A stretch of DNA of 64,000 nucleotides, taken from Cladorrhinum sp. PSN259. Taxonomy: Eukaryota; Ascomycota; Sordariomycetes; Sordariales; Podosporaceae. Position 1 is the stretch's first letter. Each line of letters opens with the position of its first letter. The notes beneath the pieces were generated by a model that was not told where the DNA came from, ran no database searches, and saw nothing but the letters and a program-made list of their open reading frames with translations. Position numbers and translations under genes: made by a program. The DNA lies in the NCBI GenBank assembly GCA_033725935.1, contig MU867081.1, positions 484,669-548,668 on the forward strand, written 5' to 3'. Shown here piece by piece: positions 34,556-44,906 of this stretch.

Positions 34556-37075
34556 CTAAACTAGCGCGAAGATTTCTGTATTAGCTATCCCACCTTCACT
34601 TTTCACTCCACTCATCACGTCGCTATCAACGAAGCACTCCCCAACAAGTTCATAGCGCGGGACATCCAAACCTATGTCGTAACTACCTTGTGATGACGGC
34701 CGAATTAACAGCGGGACTTTGCCTCCATGGAAAACTGAGATAATGTCCCCTTTCCGCGCGGTCCAAGGACAAAGCCCGTAGAGTCCGTTGGATGCCACGA
34801 AGAAGCATCTTTCAATACAAGTCGGAAGTTCACCTTCCCGAAGGCAAGGCTCGTAGCCGCCACCCTCTATCGGTCGGAGAATCTGTTGTACTGGCGCGGG
34901 GAAGTACTCGGTATGTGCCGCCACATGATCGTTGAATGCCCAGCGCCACTCTGTCGGATTTACCGTTCCATCGTGATCTTTCCTCGTGCCGGGGTGCGAC
35001 CAAACTCCCGTATGGCTACAAGGATCAAGCATTCGGTGGAGTACAGTGGGGATATCTGCAGGTTGCCTCGCGCTCCCTCTAGGATCCGGGTAAACCGCCG
35101 ATTTCTGCGGGTAGCCCAAGGCGACAAGTTCGCCAATTATGTGTCCCCTGAGGATGAGGGTCAGAGGATCCTGCGGGTTTCGATCAAGAAGTTGCTCGTC
35201 GGGAACTGTATTTCCTGAGGCTTGGAAGAAGGGAAACTGCTCTATTAAGGTCATCCGAGACCATGTAGAGTAACCCTCCGTGCCGATGGTCCACGTCGGG
35301 TGCGAGATAGGCTCAAAAATCCGTGTGTCTTTGTCAGAGAGAGTGCGCTGCCATGCCCTTCGTGGTTGGCAGTGGATTAAGGATAGGATATCAAGGGAGT
35401 GGTATTCCTTAATCCACCACCGTGTGAAATTAGCCATAACTTGGTCAGGAGATTTCGTGTAATCCGGCAGTAGGGCAGGTGGAATGGCTACGGATGTCTC
35501 CTTGCCAAAGGAAAGAAGGGCGAAGAGCTTATCCCTTCGGTCTGTAGCTTTCATATCTATCGCCGTGAGGAAGACTTCCAGAATGGTTTGCGATCTTCGC
35601 TTACTAGCATTCATCAGGACTGGGAACTTGACTGCTTTTTCGTTCTCAGCAGGTCCGTTCTGCCTCAGATCTTGTTGCCTGATATCCACTAATTTGTTCC
35701 AGATGGGAGGCATTGTTAGCTGTCCTCTTAAGTTTGGTGCTTGACCTCTGTAATGAGGCGCTTCGAGCAGACCATTGACCATAAGCAGCTCCTCCCAGCC
35801 GATCGTCTCCTTGCCATAATGAACGAATGCTTCCTGAGAAAGGAGGGCCTCTTGCACCACCCATACTCGCTGAAACCAGGGATTCTGGAAGAGATTCTGC
35901 ATCAGATACGAGAAGTGGCCATGTCCCTCGCCCCCCGAAGCCTCGACTAGGTACGGATCGAGAGGTTTGGTGTGGTAGTGCAAATTGAAAACTTCCCACA
36001 ACGAACCAAATGACAACCACCCGTCCTTTTGTGTGGCGCTCTCGAGCTCTTCGATGCGGAATCTGTGTTTTGTACCGGAACAACCGCATTTGTCCCCACC
36101 GGGGCAGCAGTGGTGATGGAGATTGTAAATATCTCGAATCACTCGGAGCGCCGCTTCAAGACCGGGGTGTCCTTCGCCGAGCCATATGTGCACCTTTGTA
36201 GCACGGGAATATATTGTTCCCATCATGCTGACCTGTTGTGATCTTTCCTCGAAGCTCTCCTGGTTGATACATACAGCATCAATCCAAATTCGTAGAGGAG
36301 CGTCTTTGTGTCGAAGGTGCTGAATTGCCCTTTCCAATGCTACCGAGATGCGAAACGACCCTTTGCCTGTCGTCTCAGTCTCAAAGCAGATATCCACTTT
36401 CTCTGGCGAATCGCCCCAGCAATAGGACAGGGCATCAAAGTTTCTCTGATCATCTGAGGGTTTACCGAGCTCGATATGCTCAAAATGAGCTTCAATAGGG
36501 TCGCAGAATTCACCAGGCTTAATGATCAAGACCCTGATCTGTTGGGAATCGCGCCGGAGGGGCCCATAGTAGTTAGATTGCATTGGCGCAGTTAGGGGCT
36601 GTGGCGCGTCACTTCTTCGAAATGTATCCGCGAAGGGCTGATATTCGATTCTGATGCTTGCTTCCCGAATAATGTTGACCCAACCAGGGTAGACAGCTTT
36701 AGGAATGATTTGAATGACATCTCGCGGCCGGAGAGATCGTAACCATGCGGCAGATTGTAACTCAGGTTGCTGGATGTTCCACATAGTAGTTGCTTCGAAG
36801 AATTCGGCTTCTGCGACACGGTTATGTTGTATCCTGATGGACCCAAGGTTGCTTCTAGCTTCGGGGCGCCGCAATGCCACTTCAAACCACGTATACGACG
36901 CCGATTTGTTGTCCGCCCAGCCTTGATCACGGGATACGGTTGTGAAAGACGCTACAGTAACTACCTGGGCATCCATGGGCACCTTGAGCTCAAGATACGC
37001 CCGCCTTGGGCAATGTTCGCTACATTGTATCATGCCATATCGTGTTGATGAACAGCTTTTCATGGTAGCTGCCAT
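34556..37075 (-). CDS. HET-domain protein with an N-terminal accessory domain (839 aa)
   Basis: A single exon. Residues about 20-145 form an extra domain of beta-rich character with motifs WFEVALRRPEA, IRIQHNRVA, AAWLRSLRPRDVIQIIPKA and GWVNIIREASI. Similar blocks occur next to other modules in fungal proteins, but I cannot name the family. The HET core follows: FDALSYCWGD (about 213-222), RIWIDAVCINQ, IYSRATKVHIWLG and WFQRVWVVQEALL. The post-HET block TDRRDKLFALLSFG is intact. Between them lies an unusual Cys/His cluster (HHHCCPGGDKCGCSG) that could bind metal. HET proteins trigger incompatibility cell death. The gene is isolated among degraded repeats, with AT-rich DNA on both sides. Confidence 0.92.
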   Translation of the reverse strand: MAATMKSCSSTRYGMIQCSEHCPRRAYLELKVPMDAQVVTVASFTTVSRDQGWADNKSASYTWFEVALRRPEARSNLGSIRIQHNRVAEAEFFEATTMWNIQQPELQSAAWLRSLRPRDVIQIIPKAVYPGWVNIIREASIRIEYQPFADTFRRSDAPQPLTAPMQSNYYGPLRRDSQQIRVLIIKPGEFCDPIEAHFEHIELGKPSDDQRNFDALSYCWGDSPEKVDICFETETTGKGSFRISVALERAIQHLRHKDAPLRIWIDAVCINQESFEERSQQVSMMGTIYSRATKVHIWLGEGHPGLEAALRVIRDIYNLHHHCCPGGDKCGCSGTKHRFRIEELESATQKDGWLSFGSLWEVFNLHYHTKPLDPYLVEASGGEGHGHFSYLMQNLFQNPWFQRVWVVQEALLSQEAFVHYGKETIGWEELLMVNGLLEAPHYRGQAPNLRGQLTMPPIWNKLVDIRQQDLRQNGPAENEKAVKFPVLMNASKRRSQTILEVFLTAIDMKATDRRDKLFALLSFGKETSVAIPPALLPDYTKSPDQVMANFTRWWIKEYHSLDILSLIHCQPRRAWQRTLSDKDTRIFEPISHPTWTIGTEGYSTWSRMTLIEQFPFFQASGNTVPDEQLLDRNPQDPLTLILRGHIIGELVALGYPQKSAVYPDPRGSARQPADIPTVLHRMLDPCSHTGVWSHPGTRKDHDGTVNPTEWRWAFNDHVAAHTEYFPAPVQQILRPIEGGGYEPCLREGELPTCIERCFFVASNGLYGLCPWTARKGDIISVFHGGKVPLLIRPSSQGSYDIGLDVPRYELVGECFVDSDVMSGVKSEGGIANTEIFALV

Positions 37076-39464
37076 TGTTTATATGAATCTTGATTATAGA
37101 GGTTGAACGAAGAAATGACGGCATAGGGAGTAACAGCACAACAAACGCTGGCCAATTGATACCAAAAGTACGTAATCGAGGGACTTGATCCAAATAAAAA
37201 GAGGCGTAGCGGACACAATCTTGTCGTCTGACGCTTCCGTGTATAGAGAAAGGCAGAAGAACTCGGCTGCCATAGACGTTTGTTTTTTGCGGGGTTGTTT
37301 AGGTAGCAATTATTGGTAAATTAATGCTTTCGTTCACAGCCATCATTGTCCGCGATTGCCGCCAGGAAAACGCATACAGCGGGGCGACCTGCGCTCAAGG
37401 CAACCATGCTTGCATATATTACTTACATATCATTGGGCGTTGCCCCCAACTCCGCCTAGCTCGCCACGAAAGCATCACCGAGATGCCAGGAACTTTCCAA
37501 TGCCAAGCTGCGAGATGAATTTTTAAGCCTGCTTTTTTCGGGAACCCGAATTTCACAATACCTGATTAGGGTGTGTCAGGGTTTGAATTTTCGTCTTTGC
37601 AGCACACCATCAGCTGCCATTTGGAGCAGTCGTACGCCGGATCTCCCGAAGACGGGGTCTAATGGTGACAACCGTGAGCGCTGCCTAATCAAGAGATTTT
37701 CGACAGTTGGTGGTTGCCTGCGAAGAAGATAAGTGTTTCGTGGCTCAAGGGAGCTGTGATCGACAAGCGAATCAAGTACTCCCCACGAATCTTCGCAAAT
37801 CGGGGCATTTTCGCTGCGCTCAAGGGCTGCTGCACCGCTATTATCGTCGGGCGGAGTAGATACCTCAATTTTATACCTGCTAATTGGCTGAACGTCGGTC
37901 TATTCTAAATACTAAGGCCGCTATGACTGCAATAATATGCGCTCAAGAGGATGGGATGAGAGTGAAAGTGAAGGCGGATCTGGGCAGACTAAGGAGCAAC
38001 GACGGGGCTGTTGATCCTAATGGACGCTCTGGAGTGGGACTATGGTTAAGACGAATTGCCGGGGAATGCAGATGTGGAACGGATGACCGAGGAGTGCAGA
38101 TATGGGAACATATTGCAGACGGATGACTGAGGAGTGCAGATGAGGGACTATTTCAAGGCGGGTGAGCGACTCAAGATGTGGGGTTAAGGTTCAGAGATGG
38201 GGAATATTAAAGACGGAGTAACCGCTAAAGTAGCCTTAAACTCTTAACCGAAAGATCATCGAGGATTGGAATGATGTAATAAGCGATTTGTATATAATAA
38301 GATGTGCAAGGCTTGTGTGGCTATATTACCCAGAGAGGAAGGGACTGCCCGCTAGTTAAACATATTTTTTTTTAGTTCTGCATTTGCGGGATGGTGCATC
38401 GAGTAAATTAGTAAGTACCCGGTAACGGTAACGAGCTGATTAATGCGCCTTCGGGCAAGGGCGTAATTTCTACCGTGGGGTGGACTGGTATATAGTTAAA
38501 ATAGATCATTAAGTACTGCGGCGGTCTTAAGGACGATGTAAAAAATTTTAAGTTCTTTAGTACAGATATGTACTTTAATGAATACCGTCTTTAATTACGC
38601 TGTAAGCATCCCTTGGCGCAAAGTTAAAGTTAATAAATTCCTCGTTGCGGAGGAGATAAACGATTAGCCTATCCTTAAAATCCACAGATACCCCGTCCGG
38701 ATCGTGGTATTTAAATATATTCAGCGCCAAAATGTTGAATAGCTATACGAGATTAAAGCTATTAATCTGCTAAGCGTAGCACCCGTGCAGTTAAAGGAGT
38801 ATTGAATAGCTTCTTAATCCAGGAGATGCCGGTAAGCTCGGCGATTGATCGCGCCGAAAAATATAGACTAAATTATCCATAAGGGACGCATCACGGTGAA
38901 TGAGTGGGCCTATTCGGGCGGCGGACACGGACCAGCAAAAGTAAAGGTAAGCAGGAACAGGGGCGCCATCTGGTACGAAATGCCAGCTAAGCGGATAAGC
39001 ACCAAGTACTTCCACGCGTGGAGGATATAGATTAAGTTGCCGGTGGATCCGGAGGGGTAATTAAAGTTTTGTGTGAACTGCTGCTAACGGTCTTATGTGA
39101 TCTTCTCTCGTAATTGAATCCGTCTAAAAACGTTATTTCTCGCTCGATCTTTGTATAACTAGTCACATATTATGTTTGAAAGGGTTTGACAATTTATGCT
39201 GCCACTTTCACGACAAAACCCCCCCGCCCATGACAGAAGCAAGTAAATTTCCAGATGGCCGGCCACTGCGAAGCCTACTATCAAGACCTGCCCCTTTTTC
39301 CTACAACTTTTTCGTTCGCCCGTGACTTTGGCAACTAAAGGGGGGTTCCGTTGAAGGCTTCGGAGAGAAACCCCAGAAGCCAGGTGCGCATCTTGTGGAA
39401 TTGTGAAGACGGAATGACCTCGCCGTCCAAGAACTTACCACTTAGGCACGCACCAGCCACTATT
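37076..39464. other. Gene-poor region with decayed sequence
   Basis: Contains the promoter of the HET gene on the left, then AT-rich DNA. A 40-bp unit (ACGGATGACYGAGGAGTGCAG...) is repeated twice at about 38076-38155. The stretch 38540-39060 keeps scattered open frames on both strands interrupted by stops and may be an old transposon, unidentified. Confidence 0.45.
38076..38155. repeat. Two-copy imperfect tandem repeat, about 40 bp unit
   Basis: ACGGATGACCGAGGAGTGCA recurs 40 bp later with one C/T difference, and the following 20 bp are diverged. Confidence 0.55.
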
Positions 39465-39850
39465 GAGACAAAAACAAAAACAGCGGTCTCTTCCACCAAG
39501 AACTCTGGTACTGCCGGGCAGGAGCCAGCGATTATTAAGGGAGCAAAAAAGACAACGGTCTGTTCCACCACCAGGAACGCAACTGCTGCTGGGAAGGAGC
39601 CGGCCATTATTAAAGGAACAATCAAGACAACGGTCTCTTCCGCTACCAAAGAACTCAACTGCTCATGCTGGGCAGGAACTGGCAACTGTTAAAAGAACAA
39701 CAAAACAACGGCGTCTTCCACCAAGAACTCAACCGCCGCTGCTGCTGCTGGGCAGGAGTCGTCGATCATGAGGGGAACAGCAAGATCAACCGTGTCTTCT
39801 ACCAAGGACTCAAGCGCTGTTGGCCAAGCGCCACCCGCTGCCCCAAAAAG
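39465..39850 (+). repeat. Degenerate tandem repeat, about 66-75 bp unit, about five copies
   Basis: Units share the core AAGACAACGGTCTCTTCCACC, AAGAACTC, GCTGGGCAGGAGCC and ATTATTAAGGGA. In translation the first three read KTTVSSTKN...AGQEPAIIKG, but small indels move later units into other frames. No flanking ORF of clear quality remains. It is either a minisatellite or the decayed repeat region of a former surface-type protein. Confidence 0.7.
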
Positions 39851-39871
39851 GCGCCTTTATAGAGGTCGCAC

Positions 39872-39888
39872 CCCCCCCCCCCCCCCGG
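39872..39888. repeat. Poly-C run
   Basis: An uninterrupted run of about 17 C directly after the tandem repeat. The length may be inaccurate in the assembly. Confidence 0.85.
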
Positions 39889-39889
39889 T

Positions 39890-41605
39890 CTGCCGAATCA
39901 GAAAGTGGCCAAGGTACCTATCTGTTAGCAGTAACCATAGGTGAATGACCAATTAGATGTGACGGGAAAGCGGTATGTGAGGAGGCGCTAAGAATCGATA
40001 GCGGTGGCTAGAGTGGCTGGAGCGGGTCCAGACAAGCACACGAAAATAATTAGATAACATCTCCGGTGGCACCAGGAAATGCTTGAGCATCCTTGCAGCC
40101 GAGAAAGTTTTTCAAGCTGGGAGGAATCCGGGCATGTGAGGTGGAGCTTAGGGCTGTTGATTAGAGAAGTCAGTACGCCGATAGGAATTGGAATGGTAGC
40201 GTAATTCTTAACGTCCGCCTATCTTAGTAATCTATCTAGGTTCCGTTGAGATTTTTCCCCAGAATGAATCCACCACTTTAAAAGACAAAAAGAATCTTTG
40301 GCCAATATCTCACCTCTCTAGGTAGGTAGGTAGGTACGCAAGTAGAAAAGGGGGGCTCAGATTTCAACATGGTTCATCTGGCATTGTTTTTGGCAAGTTG
40401 ATTTTATGTATACACCTCTAATTAACACAATATTTTTTTAGAGAATATATTTTACATAACTACAAATCGTTCTACTATGATATCAGCTTAGTTATAGTGT
40501 TATAGTATAGTTAATTGGCCATAGATAGGTAAATCACCACAGCCGCAACCAACCACACTACCACACAACATCACAATACCGGCCGACGACTCAGGCCGGG
40601 AACTTGAAGTAAGAAAATTTGTCTGGATTGCTTGCTTACCTACTTACTTTTTTGCCTTACCTCTGAACACCAAATAGGTACGGACTCGAATGGGAACTAA
40701 CACCTCTTCAAGTCTGGGATGGACGTCATGTGGGGCGTCACCGGGATTCATCACTCTGAGAAGGTTTGGAGAGATGATGCAGTTTGATCCAAGACGATTC
40801 AAACCTGAAGACTAGGAGAAGCAAGGCCGCATGAAGAAGGAGTGGTATCTTCGCTTTGGAGGCGGGAAGCACCTCTGACCAAGGCCGCAACTTTGCATTT
40901 GCCGAGAATTTTGGGTCATGTGGCCGCTTTGGCTGCGAGTTTTGAGGTGAATGGCCTTGTCGGGGCGAACATCAGGTCGAGGAGCGTGAACGTGGGGGAG
41001 ACTCTTCACAAAACCTCCGGCGGATACGGAGGGGGGTTCGGCTGTGACGGATGAAGCGGAGTCAGGGGTTGGTGGACGTCGACTGGAAAAATTTTATGTG
41101 TTGACTTGCAAAGAGAATTTTATAATTTTGTAGATCGCCCCTGTCTAAAATCTTCCTAAAACACCAAAAGTCCGAGAAGGACAAGGGGTTGTAACCTCGT
41201 GATTACTTTATACTCTACCCTTACTGGAGAGAAAAGGCGGCACGAGAGATAAATCAGATTAATAAGAGACCACTCAAAATCCTTATATTATTGTACTCAA
41301 ACGACTAGAGGGATTTTAGAGCATAACTATAAAGTTTATAAACCGGTTTCTACAGTATTATGTCCCTTATAAATAGTCATGTAGGGATGCCGAGAAATCC
41401 GAATGCGACATCTCAGACTTGCCAGAAATATCCTATTTAAGAACAAACACTATACATCTCGATGTGAAGGTCAGCAGTGGACGTATAAAGGCCACCCTGC
41501 TCGCACTTATCTTGTTGTTTTATGGGCCATCACCATCAGCTCGGCTCGCATTCAAATTGTACACCTCCACCACTGATCAGTACTTCGCTCACCAAAGTCA
41601 GCACC
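39890..41605. other. Gene-poor, AT-rich stretch
   Basis: No gene supported. Includes a short (GGTA)n run near 40321-40338 and a frame at 40842-41054 without motifs. Confidence 0.45.
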
Positions 41606-41981
41606 ATGCGTTTTATCATCGCCCTCGTCCTGTCTTTGACGGCGGTAGCTACTACGGTTTCTTATAACTAAGCCGGCACCGGCGGTATTGCCGCTCGTTA
41701 GCATTATACCGTTAACTGTACCTGCCTCAGTAAAAATATAAATAGGTCGTGACCTGATACCCAGCGCTGCTGCGTTCCGAACGGTGGTGCTTTGGACGTT
41801 ACGGTATATGATAATCCTCCAAGTCTTTGACTTTGAATCAGAAAACTAACCTGTCTGGTCTCTACTCGTTCAGGCCGAGTATTGCCGCGGTATCCCTTCC
41901 GATATAGCCGTATCTAGGTTTGGCTCCTGCTGTGGTGGAGATAGACGCTACGAGTGCCGAACCATAAATTGTCCTGAATAA
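41606..41981 (+). pseudogene. RIP-inactivated small secreted cysteine-rich protein gene
   Basis: Starts with a clear signal peptide, MRFIIALVLSLTAVATTVSYN. The frame then has TAA, TAG and TGA at three places, each one C-to-T change from CAA, CAG or CGA. Between and after the stops the sequence keeps Cys-rich blocks NCTCL and TQRCCVPNGG. A well-formed intron (41804-41873, ending CGTTCAG) joins in phase to EYCRGIP, GSCCGGDRRYEC and INCPE with a terminal TAA. The conserved frame, intron and about 10 Cys residues show it was a real secreted gene of about 100 residues, similar in design to fungal effectors or hydrophobin-like small proteins. The stop pattern fits RIP. No specific family is recognised. 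Confidence 0.65.
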
Positions 41982-42522
41982 GGCAGATTAACTTGAGGAA
42001 GGAACTTGAAGCAGGGTACTACTAGCTTATCTTTGAGGAAAAGGATTTGTAGTAAATAGGAGGAGTTTATAGGCCCGGAAGCGATGACGATAAATGAGGA
42101 TGGCGGCAATGATAACCATGAGGATGACGAGGATGTATCTCACGTTAAATGTGAAAACGAACACACCGATTTGGAAAAGAATCTGGATGAAAAACTATAT
42201 TGTGATGAATGAGTTCCATGTACCGTTTAGATGAAAATTCGTATATAATAAGTTCTATCACATCCAGCCCAAAACCTATCCCCTCAAAGGAAATGATGCT
42301 GCCTACCGAGGTACCTAGATACATCCGCCAGCCTCAACTCTCCATCATACCTGGATAAAGTTAGATGGCTACATACATCCTTGGTTTTATACATGTATAT
42401 GTACCCATCCATCTAAAAGTACATCATCAAAGCTCTCAGCTTCATCATCACCCCTAAAGCCTGACACACATTTCCAATTTCCCTCCCTCCTCCCACTTGA
42501 ATTCGACGTTGGGATTGCTAAT
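41982..42522. other. Intergenic with an acidic-codon-like GAT/GAG-rich patch
   Basis: A GAT/GAG-rich patch at 42080-42190 would read as acidic residues, but stops interrupt it. No gene assigned. Confidence 0.4.
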
Positions 42523-43131
42523 TTACCGCGCATCGCCGCCGTCAGAGCAACAAGAACCCCCGTTATCAGAACACCACGTCCCGCCATCGTCCGAGCACCA
42601 AGTCCCGCCATTGTCGCTGCAGAAGGCGCCCCCGTTGTCGCTGCAGCAGAACCCCCCGTTGCTCGCGCAGAACCAGCCGCCCGTGTCACTGCAGCAGAAT
42701 CCCAGGTCGGTCGAGCAGAACCAGCCGCCCATGTCGCTGCAGAAGTAACCGCCACGGGTGCTGCGGAACTTTCCCTTTGAGCGCTCCAGAATCTCGCGCT
42801 GCGCGGGCGTGAGTTCCCAGGCGGCGGCGCGCCGCGGTGGACGACGACGCGCTTGCATGCGCGGCTCGGATCCGTACGGCTGTCGAAAAGGTGTGGACTC
42901 GTTTGCGTCGTCGTCGTGGTCGTCAGAGTGAGAAGAAGAAGAAGAAGAAGTATTGAGCCGCGACGACGAGGTTTGGGTTTTTTGTTGTTGTGAGGAGGTC
43001 GCCGCCGCCGCCGTTGATGCTTCATACGACGGGGGAGGGTCGTGGTGAACCTGCTGCTGCTGCTGTTGTTTATTCCATTCTTCCGTTTCTGTGGAGGAAA
43101 TGTTGTTTGCTTTAGCTTTGTTGGATGCCAT
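42523..43131 (-). CDS. Protein with nine Cys-rich octapeptide repeats (202 aa), function unknown
   Basis: A single exon with no signal peptide or membrane segment, so probably cytosolic or nuclear. Residues 1-110 look disordered: a poly-Gln run (22-27), a PPxY-type motif PPSY (33-36) that could bind WW domains, Ser- and Asp-rich runs, and a basic patch RRRPPRR. Residues 127-199 consist of nine head-to-tail units of eight residues with consensus GG-[aromatic/T]-[F/W/C]-C-S-D-[N/T/D], for example GGWFCASN, GGAFCSDN and GGTWCSDD. This gives 12 Cys and several Trp/Phe at strict spacing. The pattern suggests a small beta-solenoid or a metal- or redox-active Cys ladder (inference). A larger overlapping frame on the same strand (42387-43277) is a shadow. 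Confidence 0.75.
   Translation of the reverse strand: MASNKAKANNISSTETEEWNKQQQQQQVHHDPPPSYEASTAAAATSSQQQKTQTSSSRLNTSSSSSSHSDDHDDDANESTPFRQPYGSEPRMQARRRPPRRAAAWELTPAQREILERSKGKFRSTRGGYFCSDMGGWFCSTDLGFCCSDTGGWFCASNGGFCCSDNGGAFCSDNGGTWCSDDGGTWCSDNGGSCCSDGGDAR
42535..42753 (-). repeat. 24-bp coding minisatellite (nine units)
   Basis: Encodes the GGxxCSDx octapeptide repeats. Units are in frame and similar but not identical, with variation mostly at the third and eighth residues. Confidence 0.85.
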
Positions 43132-44559
43132 TTTTTTTTTTCGTTGTTGGCAACAATTAGATATCGTATCCAGACTGATGCGATGGAAACAAAGGGATAG
43201 CCAAGTTTTTTGAAGGAAGGTAAGGAGAGGTAGGAAGAAGGATTATTTGGGAAAAATTGACAAGATGACAAGTTCAAGTCATTTCTTTGCCTTCAGCTCA
43301 ATTCGTCGTGCCACAAATTTATTTACGCTACTTGGTGCTGGTGGAGTGATTATTTTGGCTGCCTCCATTTTGTCCTTTTGTTGAAGTTATGGTGTGGTCG
43401 GGCGTAACCATTGCAGCGAATCGGCTGAGCCCCGACGCGCATTCTCACCCTCTGGGCTCAGCACGGGGCAAAATCAGCCCGAGCCCGATAGCGTGTTACA
43501 ATTCAGAAAGGGTACATACTGATTGATGATCACGTTACGAATTTCAGAATGTAGCGTAGATAATAAGCGGACATTTAAGGAGTAATTGAATCCGCCATTA
43601 AGTTTGATAAAGAGTATGAAATCCTCCCTGACGTCAAATTCAGTATGCAGGTTCGGGTATGATAATGACGATTGAACACCAATGTTATGATTTTTCTATG
43701 TAAATAAGCTTTAATTCTCCATCCCTACTATCAAATGACAGTAGGGATGGCCCTCTTTAAGGGAGCTTATTAATTATACACAAATAATCGATTAATTAGA
43801 CAGCTAACTTTCTAGCTTCATTAACCACCTTTTCCATCGATACCTTCAACTTCAACCCAGGATCCTCCATTTTCTAAAGATAAATATTTATTAACTGCTT
43901 ATCTTTAGAATTAAGTTCTTCCTCCTCTACCCTCTTACCGAACTTAAGTCTTCAGTTAAAGGTTATTTTTTTCCCTATGCAATCAACACGAAGGCTATAA
44001 GCCACCCAATATTCTCTTTATCCATTAAATCCTTTCCTATTTAATGGAGTTCTTGAATCTTTTAGGCAAAGGTTTTAAGTCTTTATTCTAATTCATAAAC
44101 CTCCTCCGCTAGGAACTTTAAATTTTTAAAGTTCACTCTCCTAGTACGGTCTGCCCAGTACCCGATCGTAAATTATAGTGCTTTTGTGTAGCGTTTGCTA
44201 CCATGACTATTATTTTTATTCTTCTTGGAAGGTATCTGATATAATCAGCTTAATGAAGCTGTCGGAATCGGGCTATGCCTTACTAGAGCTAGGATGGTAT
44301 TATTAGGAGGGTTCTTCTTCGCTCGCGGGGTTTGGACTATAAGGCAGGGTTCTGTTAGCTAGCACGGGGGCAAGCCCTCTCGCAAACACAGGACTTACTA
44401 GCACTTGCTTACCCGGAGGTTTAAGTGTGTTATAAAAGGAAGGAGATGGGTGGGAAAAAGATGGATGGGAGGCATGAATTTATAATGGAAGGTTGCCTAA
44501 TAGTTCTTAATTAAGTGCGCCCAGGGCAAATGCCCTGGCAGCTGGCCTTATCACCACAT
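43132..44559. other. AT-rich, gene-free stretch
   Basis: Dense stops in all frames and AT-rich composition, plus two hairpins (43719-43750 and about 43874-43906). Probably RIP-affected repeat DNA. Confidence 0.5.
43719..43750. repeat. Perfect inverted repeat, 11-bp arms, 10-bp loop
   Basis: CCATCCCTACT and AGTAGGGATGG flank ATCAAATGAC. It is not linked to a gene end, so a terminator role is unlikely; it may be the core of an old palindromic element. Confidence 0.7.
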
Positions 44560-44754
44560 CTGGCGACAGTTAAAGGTATCGCGAGATCTTGGTTATAGGC
44601 GTTATCGTGACGCCTGCGACCGAGTCGTGCCTGCGAACGAGTCGTGCCTTATCAATCGAGCCATGTGCAGATAAAGTATATATAATTATTTCATTATTAT
44701 TCCGGTTATTTTTTCTTCCGGTTATGCCCGATAACGCTCTGAATTAACAAAGAA
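44560..44754 (+). mobile_element. SINE-like element copy (195 bp) with internal 17-bp duplication
   Basis: Colinear with the 32398 copy from CTGGCGACAG to TTAACAAAGAA. A 17-bp unit GCCTGCGACCGAGTCGT is duplicated in tandem at 44612-44645. No clear target-site duplication remains, because another copy follows directly. Confidence 0.8.
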
Positions 44755-44771
44755 GAAAGAAGCTTTAACTC

Positions 44772-44906
44772 TGTGGCACCTGCGATCAAGTCGTACCTTA
44801 TCAATCGAGCTATATGGAAATAAAGTGTGTATAATTGTATAATAATTGTTCGGGCTTTTGTTCTTTCTTCCGGTTATGCCCGATAACGCTCTGAATTAAT
44901 AAAGAA
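44772..44906 (+). mobile_element. Second, diverged SINE-like copy in tandem (about 135 bp)
   Basis: Starts near TGTGGCACCTGCGATCAAG and ends CTGAATTAATAAAGAA. It matches the family but has several transitions. It lies about 40 bp beyond the stop codon of the minus-strand HET gene. Confidence 0.75.

Noticed and set aside
42387..43277. 296-codon frame on the same strand as the Cys-repeat protein
   Set aside because: It is the repeat region read in another phase, giving low-complexity Arg/Thr/Ala sequence. The 42523-43131 frame has the ordered octapeptides.
43719..43750. Hairpin as a transcription terminator
   Set aside because: No gene ends there, and pol II genes in fungi do not use such hairpins for termination.
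20067..44906. Dispersed repeat as solo LTRs
   Set aside because: Ends lack TG...CA, the duplications are 13-14 bp instead of 4-6 bp, and 5' ends vary between copies.
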